64,000 nucleotides of DNA from Candidatus Rhodoferax mariagerensis. Its GTDB lineage: Bacteria; Pseudomonadota; Gammaproteobacteria; Burkholderiales; Burkholderiaceae_C. Shown piece after piece: positions 57,948-64,000 of the stretch. The translations under genes and the position numbers were made by a program. A model generated the notes under the pieces. The model was not told the origin of the DNA, did no database searches, and saw only the letters and a list, made by a program, of their open reading frames with translations. The stretch lies in assembly GCA_016719055.1 (NCBI GenBank), contig JADKAW010000005.1, positions 1 to 64,000 on the forward strand. Direction: 5' to 3'. How positions within the stretch are numbered: position 1 is the first letter of the stretch; every line of letters starts with the position of its first letter.

Positions 57948-60065
57948 ATGCCAGCCACAATGGCGGAATCGATTTTCTTTGGCTTACGCTGGCTACTGAT
58001 GCTATCGGCGTTAAATGCTCTTGGCTGGCTTGTAATCAGATCGGCCACATCCACTTGGCATGATGCTGGATGGTCAATGGCCAAACCACTGTCATTGCTC
58101 GGACTGGCTTTTGTCGTGTGGATTGCGGCGCGGTTTGCACCCGTGTTTCACGCTAAATTTCTTTGGATTGTCGTCGTAGCGGCAGCGGTTGCAACTGCGA
58201 TCATCGCACGGCAGCGCGGCATGCTTTGGGTTGATCGCACTACTTTGCGTCGGCTCGCAGCCGCTGAACTTCGTTTTATCGTGCCATTCATTTTTTACGC
58301 TTCGATGCGAGGCTTCAACCATGACATCATTGGGTTGGAGAAATTCATGGATTTTGCTTTCATGAATGCAGCAATGGCGACGGCATCGCTGCCAGTTCCA
58401 GATCCGTGGTTCTCTGGTGAGTCGATCAATTACTATTACTTCGGGCACTTCCTCGCCGCCTTGTTGTCAAAGTTGTCGGGCACGCCTGCGACTTATGGCT
58501 ACAACTTGATGCTCTGCACTTTGTTCGGTGCCACGTTTCAATTGGCTTACACCTTCGTCTTTGAGATGGCTCGTCATCTCAAAGCGGGCGTACGCAGTGC
58601 CATGGCTCTTGTAGCCGGTGCATGGCTCACGATCGGCGGCAATGTTCACGGTTTTGTCTATGGTTTCGTTAAGCCCTTGATGATCGAGTTTGGACTTGCC
58701 AAGGTTCCAGACCACGTGTTCTTGATCTCTGATCCAACCCGTTTTGTTGGCCACAATCCTGCCACGAACGACAAACTCATACACGAGTTTCCGGCCTACG
58801 CCTTTTATGTTGGGGACCTGCACGCACACTTGATCAATCTGCACGTCGTATTGCTGCTAGCGTGCATTCTATTGGCGTGGTTCAGATCGTGCGCAGATCA
58901 GACCTCTGCCCTGTTTCGGCGGCAGGGTTGGATGCTGGTTGCTGCCTGGCTGATAGGATTATTTGCCATGACCAATAGTTGGGACGGTCTGATGTACGGA
59001 GCGATGCTAGGCACCATTTTGAGCGGACATTTGTTCTCTGCACTACGACACGGCCGTCGAGCCACCGTTGCCGCGATCGGCGACGGTATGCGGGCAGTAG
59101 TCGTCATCGGTGCGACTGCCTTGCCGTTTGTTCTCTATTTTCAATCCCATTCAGCACGATTCCTTCCAACCCATAGCCACACGCCGGTGTGGCAATGGTT
59201 GATCCTGTACGGGCTACAGGCTGCGCTCGCGCTGGCAGGATGCGCCATTGCTTTTCGAGGACGGCGAAGACTTTTGGCTGAACCCGAGCGGTGCCTTTTG
59301 GCGGTACTGACTCTATTCGGCATCACTTTCGCTCTCGTACCTGAATTTGTTTACATGAAGGACATCTACGGGTCAGACTACTATCGGTCCAATACAGCGT
59401 TCAAATTTGGGTTTCAGGCTTTTAGCCTTTTAACCTTGTGCGCGTGTGTCGGCATAGCTATTTTGCTGTCCATCCGCACGGAAAAAATGCAGCGAATTTT
59501 CGTCTTGAGCGTGCTGGAACTTGTGTTGGTTCCCCCGCTTTACTATGGTTGGTTTGTTGTACAGGGCGGATTTTCCGTTTGGCGAGACCGCGAATGGACG
59601 CTGGATGGCCAGCGCTATCTATTGCATTCGCACCCCGAGGATTACGCGGTGATCAATTGGCTCGCGGCGCATGGCAGCAACCGACGACAGCCTCTGGTGG
59701 AGGGCATGGGCGACAGCTACTCATTTGGTGCCCGCATTAGCGCCAACACTGGAATTCCAACAATCATGGGTTGGCCTGTTCACGAACAATTGTGGCGTGG
59801 CAGCGATCCAGAGGTATGGCGTCGGCGTGATGACGTAAATCGGCTCTACAACGCGAAAACAGTGCAGGACGCAAGGTCTGTGCTGAAACGCTACCGTCCA
59901 CGTTGGCTCATCGTTGGCCAATACGAGCGTCAACGGTATCCCGAACTTAACGCCGAACTTCTGGCAGCGCTTGGACACACGGTATTTCGTGCAGGTGAGA
60001 CACTCATTGTGGACCTCTATCCGCAAGCAGAGCCAACATGCGTCAATAGGGCTTGTGCACCTTGA
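57948..60065 (+). CDS. Stand-alone DUF2298 membrane protein
   Basis: A 705-residue polytopic membrane protein homologous to the second half of the protein at 52310. Shared landmarks are SLPVPDPWFSGESINYYYFG, HEFPAYAFYVGDLHAHLINL and MGDSYSFGARISANTGIPTI, with the ending LKRYRPRWLIVGQYERQRYP. The catalytic role is not established; the His/Asp-rich DLHAHL loop is a candidate active site. It is transcribed opposite to the methyltransferase gene and overlaps its 3' end by 23 bp. Confidence 0.8.
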   Translation: MPATMAESIFFGLRWLLMLSALNALGWLVIRSATSTWHDAGWSMAKPLSLLGLAFVVWIAARFAPVFHAKFLWIVVVAAAVATAIIARQRGMLWVDRTTLRRLAAAELRFIVPFIFYASMRGFNHDIIGLEKFMDFAFMNAAMATASLPVPDPWFSGESINYYYFGHFLAALLSKLSGTPATYGYNLMLCTLFGATFQLAYTFVFEMARHLKAGVRSAMALVAGAWLTIGGNVHGFVYGFVKPLMIEFGLAKVPDHVFLISDPTRFVGHNPATNDKLIHEFPAYAFYVGDLHAHLINLHVVLLLACILLAWFRSCADQTSALFRRQGWMLVAAWLIGLFAMTNSWDGLMYGAMLGTILSGHLFSALRHGRRATVAAIGDGMRAVVVIGATALPFVLYFQSHSARFLPTHSHTPVWQWLILYGLQAALALAGCAIAFRGRRRLLAEPERCLLAVLTLFGITFALVPEFVYMKDIYGSDYYRSNTAFKFGFQAFSLLTLCACVGIAILLSIRTEKMQRIFVLSVLELVLVPPLYYGWFVVQGGFSVWRDREWTLDGQRYLLHSHPEDYAVINWLAAHGSNRRQPLVEGMGDSYSFGARISANTGIPTIMGWPVHEQLWRGSDPEVWRRRDDVNRLYNAKTVQDARSVLKRYRPRWLIVGQYERQRYPELNAELLAALGHTVFRAGETLIVDLYPQAEPTCVNRACAP

Positions 60066-60918
60066 TGCACAGATTGACACTAGGTACGGAAAAGCCCTCG
60101 TGATCTCGGTTCCAGCGTTCACCCACAGCCAATATGGCTCGAAGCGCATCAGCAATACGCGAACCCGAGCTGGCCTCACCACGGCGTCGCTGACGGTCAA
60201 TAGCTGTGGTCAGACTTGCTGGCAGCCAGCCCGATTCGAGAAGTGGCTTACCGATTCCGTAAATTAGGTTGTGCGAAAACGGTAAACAGTATCGCAACAT
60301 GGCGCATTCAGTCTCAATCTGAAAACCAGCCCGTTGTACTACGTCACGTAAACCGGCAATTTCGTAGAGTCTTAAGTGCTCGGCCCAGATTCCCGCAAAC
60401 GGGCCATGGTGTATTGGCGATAAGTGCAGCGCTTCGAGTGTCCGATTGATGGGATCCCAAGACCATGGATAGTTCAGGTGTGGCACAGTAATAGCTGCAA
60501 TTGCGCCAGGGCGCAGAACGCGAAAAGCCTCGCGCAACACCGCTTCGTCATCGGGAACATGCTCAAGGACTTCGCTCAATATCGCCCCAGAAAAAGAGCT
60601 TGATGCAAATGGCAGCATCGCCGCATCACCCTGAAAAATAGAAGCATTTGTGGAGGCAGAATTGAGCTCAGCGGCACGGCGACAGATAACCGGATCAAGT
60701 TCAATCCCAGTCATCGTGTGCTGCCCGAGCAGCATGTAATAGCGAATGAAGAAACCGCGGCCGCAACCGATGTCGATAATGCTGGATGTAAAGTCGTCCG
60801 ATGGCGGTAGCCAGCGCATAACAGTTGATACGCGGCGACGATAACAAGGGTCAAGTTCGTCAGAAAGTATCTCTGCAATACGGGGATCTGCCTGGCTATG
60901 TTGGTTTGTTAATGTCAC
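60043..60918 (-). CDS. Class I SAM-dependent methyltransferase
   Basis: A 291-residue methyltransferase with motif I in IIDIGCGRGFFIRYYMLLGQ, the acidic loop TGIELDPVICRRAAELN, and later FSGAILSEVLEHVPDDEAVL and GAIAAITVPHLNYPWSWDPI. This suits small-molecule or sugar/lipid methylation. Its start overlaps the GT4 stop by 4 bp, so it is co-translated with a glycosyltransferase. A role in modifying a glycan or its lipid carrier is inferred from context. Confidence 0.85.
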   Translation of the reverse strand: MTLTNQHSQADPRIAEILSDELDPCYRRRVSTVMRWLPPSDDFTSSIIDIGCGRGFFIRYYMLLGQHTMTGIELDPVICRRAAELNSASTNASIFQGDAAMLPFASSSFSGAILSEVLEHVPDDEAVLREAFRVLRPGAIAAITVPHLNYPWSWDPINRTLEALHLSPIHHGPFAGIWAEHLRLYEIAGLRDVVQRAGFQIETECAMLRYCLPFSHNLIYGIGKPLLESGWLPASLTTAIDRQRRRGEASSGSRIADALRAILAVGERWNRDHEGFSVPSVNLCIKVHKPY

Positions 60919-62048
60919 GGTCTTGGCTCCAAAACCGATTCATATGCATCCAGTGTGCGGGTCAATGAGAAAGTATCGGCTATTTGCTCCGCTGGAACCA
61001 CAAATTTTGCACGCGCTGCAAGGACTTCATGAAGAGCCGCAATAAGGGCGTCAACATTGCCTGACTCGAATAGACAACCCATGCCGGTAGTGCGAACGGG
61101 TATCCGTGCGCCAGGGATATCACTTGCCACAACTGGTGTCCCGCAAAGCATCGCTTCTGCTTGAACCAAGGCAAAGCACTCGCCTTCGCTAGGCAAAGCG
61201 AGTACATCGCAAGCAGCATAGAAGTCCGCCAATGCATTTGGGCTATCAATCATTCCCAGAAAAATCGCTGTATTACCAATTTCCGAGACCAACCGACTGC
61301 ATTGCTCCCACATGTTTTCGTAAGCAATCTTGTGCTCGCCGGCAAACACAACGCGCAGATTTGGATATCGATGACGCAAAGATAATGTGGCGCGAAGCAG
61401 GAGGTCTGGCCGCTTTTCCTGAACGAAACGACCAGCAAACCCAATGACAGGCCCACCTTGCGGTGCCAGACGGCCCCGCAAGTCAGCAGTGGTATCCAGA
61501 TTCACTGCGGGGATCGCAATTGGCGGAGAAATGATGGTTAGCTTAGCGCTCCATTGGCGTAGATACTGGCTGTGCGCCGCATAGTCGTCGCTGTAGCCAA
61601 CAATGGCATCAGCCAATCGAGACCCAATGCGGAAGTTTTGAAATATGAACCATTCGATAAACCGATTGATGAATCCCTCCGTCAAGCGCAAATCCCCATG
61701 ATGCGTAATCACCAATCGCTTACCAAAGACTTTGGCGATTAGCCCCCACAAAGCCGTTTCGAGCAACGGTGTGTTGATCCAGATCGTATCGGTCTGCCTT
61801 GCCAATCGTACCGCATGCCAAATATAGCTCGGCATTACGGCTCCGCGGCTGATGCGAACGGGGGCCGCGAGGCGTATCACTTCGACTCCAGCGATCACTT
61901 CGCGCTTCGGTAGAGAAAGCAGATGACAGGCGGTCACCACCTTGATATCGTGGCCGCGTGCAGCCAGACCTTCCGCAACACGCTGCACGTGCAGGGTGTA
62001 TCCGGTGCGATGCGGTAGGTAATATTGCAAGGCGATTAGCACGCGCAC
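60915..62048 (-). CDS. Glycosyltransferase family 4
   Basis: A 377-residue GT-B enzyme. The GTG at 62046-62048 is preferred to a TTG at 62091-62093 because GGAG lies 6 bases before it and the protein then begins RVLIALQYYLPHRTGYTLHV, as GT4 proteins do. The donor-site part has FAGRFVQEKRPDLLLRATLS and the conserved E(x7)E region in ALPSEGECFALVQAEAMLCG. It probably adds a sugar to a lipid-linked intermediate on the cytoplasmic face. It is coupled to the methyltransferase gene downstream. Confidence 0.88.
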   Translation of the reverse strand: MRVLIALQYYLPHRTGYTLHVQRVAEGLAARGHDIKVVTACHLLSLPKREVIAGVEVIRLAAPVRISRGAVMPSYIWHAVRLARQTDTIWINTPLLETALWGLIAKVFGKRLVITHHGDLRLTEGFINRFIEWFIFQNFRIGSRLADAIVGYSDDYAAHSQYLRQWSAKLTIISPPIAIPAVNLDTTADLRGRLAPQGGPVIGFAGRFVQEKRPDLLLRATLSLRHRYPNLRVVFAGEHKIAYENMWEQCSRLVSEIGNTAIFLGMIDSPNALADFYAACDVLALPSEGECFALVQAEAMLCGTPVVASDIPGARIPVRTTGMGCLFESGNVDALIAALHEVLAARAKFVVPAEQIADTFSLTRTLDAYESVLEPRP

Positions 62049-62144
62049 AAAAGGCTCCAGTGACAAGTCTATAGCGTTCAGTTCAATGAACAAAATGTGA
62101 TTGTCGAATAACCGAAATCGACACCTGCGCTGTTTGCTCCAACG

Positions 62145-62312
62145 CTACGAAGCAAGGTATGGCAAACTGACCATCGCTGTCACAACCACATATGTCGCTG
62201 GATCACGCAGCGCATCGACGATGGGATCATCGTGCATTTCTCCCCGATAGCGGCTTCGTCCATCGTAAGCAACACATAGAGTGCTGACCTTTGAGTGACT
62301 GACAGAACTCAT
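62145..62312 (-). CDS. Short 55-residue frame, possibly the C-terminus of a UbiA-like protein
   Basis: A minus-strand frame from ATG (62310-62312) to TAG (62145-62147) reads MSSVSHSKVSTLCVAYDG, then YRGEMHDDPIVDALRDPATY and VVVTAMVSLPYLAS. The DDPIVxALRDPxTY pattern resembles the C-terminal end of UbiA-family decaprenyl-phosphate phosphoribosyl transferases, which work in polyprenyl-sugar synthesis. It lies between the GT2 and GT4 genes. It may be a fossil or a real small gene; the identification is weak. Confidence 0.3.
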   Translation of the reverse strand: MSSVSHSKVSTLCVAYDGRSRYRGEMHDDPIVDALRDPATYVVVTAMVSLPYLAS

Positions 62313-62343
62313 GATCGTTACTAGGGCAATCGGCGATGCACGA

Positions 62344-63285
62344 TCAATTCAAAATGATCTTGTCTGAATCGTACGCGACAATGAATCTTGGTCGGCCTTT
62401 GGCTTCAATCGTCAGTGTCGCTACATATTCTTCAATCACCCCCAACGAAATCAGTTGTACCGATCCGAGGAAGAGGATGACCAACATCATTGAAGTCCAA
62501 CCTGGAACGTTGATGCCCGCCAGCCACAGGATCAGGACGACCAGACAGTAAAGAATCGAAACCATGACCGTCAAAATGCCCAGACGGGTAATCAGGCGCA
62601 AGGGGGCCGACGAGAATCCGACAAAGGCATCAATCGACAAGCTCATCATGCGACTGAAGTTGTAGTTAGTCGCGCCATCAGCACGCGGTGCGCGGTCGAA
62701 TTCCAAACCGATTTGCTGGAAGCCAGCCCATGCCGATAGTCCGCGAAGGTAGCACCGTTGTTCCCCGAGTTGGCTCAGAACCAAAACGACCTTTCGGTCC
62801 ATCAATCTAAAATCGCCGGCATCAATCGGAATTTCGATCTCACTCATGCGGGCCAAAAGCCGATAAAAAACTCTGGCAGTCAGTTTCTTCAGCCAATTTT
62901 CGCCGTCACGGCTTCGACGCACGCCGTAAACGACATCCCAACCTTGCCGCCATAAATCGACCATCTTTGGAATGACCTCGGGGGGGTCTTGCAAGTCGGC
63001 ATCCATCACAACCACAGCATCTGTCGTCGCGTGCTGGATTCCAGCGAGCATGGCGGCTTGTTGGCCAAAGTTCCGACTGAAACTGATCAGACGCCAACCG
63101 GTTTGTCGATCGACCATCTCGCGGAGCAACGCAAAAGATGCATCCCTGCTGCCGTCATCTACAAAAATGACTTCCGTCAACTCGGGCAGTTCTGCGCTCA
63201 GGTGGCGCAGACGCTCGGCCAACGCTGGCAGCATTTCTTGCTCGTTGTGCACCGGTATGACGATGCCCAATGTTTTCTCAGTCAT
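62344..63285 (-). CDS. Glycosyltransferase family 2, polyprenyl-phosphate sugar synthase (GtrB/DPMS-like)
   Basis: A 313-residue protein from the ATG at 63283-63285; longer starts are possible but lack family similarity. The GT-A domain begins LGIVIPVHNEQEMLPALAER, with the nucleotide-binding VIFVDDGSRDASFALL and the metal-binding DADLQDPPEVIPKMV. Two C-terminal TM helices follow (LGILTVMVSILYCLVVLILW and WTSMMLVILFLGSVQLISLG). This is the layout of GtrB-type enzymes that charge polyprenyl phosphate with a hexose. It would feed GT-C enzymes such as the protein at 52310. Confidence 0.88.
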   Translation of the reverse strand: MTEKTLGIVIPVHNEQEMLPALAERLRHLSAELPELTEVIFVDDGSRDASFALLREMVDRQTGWRLISFSRNFGQQAAMLAGIQHATTDAVVVMDADLQDPPEVIPKMVDLWRQGWDVVYGVRRSRDGENWLKKLTARVFYRLLARMSEIEIPIDAGDFRLMDRKVVLVLSQLGEQRCYLRGLSAWAGFQQIGLEFDRAPRADGATNYNFSRMMSLSIDAFVGFSSAPLRLITRLGILTVMVSILYCLVVLILWLAGINVPGWTSMMLVILFLGSVQLISLGVIEEYVATLTIEAKGRPRFIVAYDSDKIILN

Positions 63286-63580
63286 GGGATGGTTCTGGTT
63301 ATCAGCAAAGAAAATGGGCATGATACCCCTCGAACTACACCGCCGCTGCATTGGCGCGTCGATAGGTTTCAGCATTGAGGGTCCGGTGCAATATGCATGT
63401 CTAAAATGCCAGACACTTGGACCCTATGAGCGCTAACCTCCCAAATTCATGCACTTGCTGGTATCACCGTTGATACACGGCCTCAGCGACGCATGAGCAC
63501 CCGTTCCCAATGACAATCCTGAAAGCGAGTGCCTTTGATAGACAGCGTCTGGACCAACCACCCCGGCAGGTTTGTTGCAC
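63286..63580. other. Divergent spacer, no gene recognised
   Basis: About 300 bp between the GT2 gene (leftward) and the flippase-like gene (rightward). No frame with coding character, no hairpin with a T-run and no clear promoter were found by eye. Confidence 0.4.
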
Positions 63581-64000
63581 GTGATTACCTTTGGCCGCTG
63601 GGGTAGGCCTTCCCTTGGTATCACGCTATCGCTTTGGCTCCTGTATCTGATGTTTCGAGATGTGAATTGGCGCATTCTTGATAGCTACTGGTTCACTGTT
63701 AACCCGGTTTTTATCGTCGCTGCGATCATGGTGTTGGGCATTGACTATTTTCTTCGTTTGCTTCGATGGCACTGGATGCTGCGGCTGGCTGGGTCGTCAA
63801 TCGGTCTGAAAGACTGCGCCCGGCCTTTCTTCATTGGCTTTGCGCTCAACAATCTGCTGCCATTGCGTGCTGGTGATATTGCCCGGGTTGTCTCATTTGG
63901 TGACTTGATCGGCATATCGGGTGCGCGCATTCTGGGCACTCTGGTTACAGAGCGGCTGTTCGACCTTCTGGTCCTGCTGACGATGCTCGGCGTCAGCCTC
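63581..64000 (+). CDS. Flippase-like (LPG synthetase TM / UPF0104) membrane protein, partial
   Basis: The frame is open from GTG 63581 to the window end, after a TAG at 63539 and no ATG upstream; TTG codons at 63572 and 63575 are alternatives. The visible 140 residues have TM helices (SLGITLSLWLLYLMF, FIVAAIMVLGIDYFLRLLRW) and the family stretch FFIGFALNNLLPLRAGDIAR, RILGTLVTERLFDLLVLLT. Such proteins occur with polyprenyl-glycan glycosyltransferases. The C-terminus is outside the window. Confidence 0.8.
   Translation, partial: MITFGRWGRPSLGITLSLWLLYLMFRDVNWRILDSYWFTVNPVFIVAAIMVLGIDYFLRLLRWHWMLRLAGSSIGLKDCARPFFIGFALNNLLPLRAGDIARVVSFGDLIGISGARILGTLVTERLFDLLVLLTMLGVSL

Overview
The window looks like chromosomal DNA of a betaproteobacterium, most probably of the Comamonadaceae (Rhodoferax/Polaromonas-like). 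This is inferred from the complete atpIBEFHAGDC operon, the DUF493-lipB-lipA neighbourhood, the high-GC codon use and the dense scatter of short palindromic repeats. No rRNA, tRNA or CRISPR array was found.

Layout. 0-5.2 kb is an accessory region on the minus strand: a winged-helix regulator cut by the window edge, an antitoxin-like scrap, a parDE toxin-antitoxin pair, and type I restriction hsdM and hsdR without any visible hsdS. 5.2-10.9 kb carries the control half of a Lap-type adhesion system: a lytic transglycosylase, a c-di-GMP receptor LapD, the periplasmic protease LapG, and divergently an outer-membrane TolC protein fused to an OmpA domain. 11.4-12.7 kb is a poor-quality, poly-C-rich stretch. 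12.7-16.2 kb is a SWIM/SNF2 helicase gene split by a 7-bp tandem duplication. 16.2-24.8 kb holds lipA and lipB, then a type III restriction cassette (res, a frameshifted AlbA_2-type gene, mod) wedged between lipB and the DUF493 gene that normally neighbours it. 25-32.2 kb is the F1Fo ATP synthase operon, closed by a strong terminator.

32.3-46.7 kb is the export half of the Lap system: an ABC exporter (LapB), a membrane-fusion protein (LapC), a LuxR-type regulator with a degenerate receiver, a small conserved protein and a giant adhesin of about 3,190 residues. The adhesin has a retention module, a TAAG LapG site, 37 Pro-Thr units, near-identical 558-bp repeats, a DUF4114-like domain and RTX repeats; one base is missing in the third 558-bp repeat. 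LapD and LapG, 25 kb away, carry all the features needed to hold or release this adhesin in response to c-di-GMP. 47-52.2 kb holds malonyl-CoA decarboxylase, a fused enoyl-CoA hydratase/3-hydroxyacyl-CoA dehydrogenase and a thiolase gene with an internal deletion. 52.3-64 kb is a surface-glycan-like cluster: two DUF2298 membrane proteins (one fused to a GT-C-like half), a tiny CTERM-like secreted protein, a methyltransferase, GT4 and GT2 glycosyltransferases and the start of a flippase-like membrane protein.

A cross-cutting feature is that palindromic repeats lie inside or across coding sequences (lipB, res, mod, the lipB/res junction) without breaking the frames. Four genes carry frame lesions (SNF2, the AlbA_2-type gene, the adhesin, the thiolase). 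With the poly-C tract these raise the possibility of consensus errors, so each needs checking against reads.
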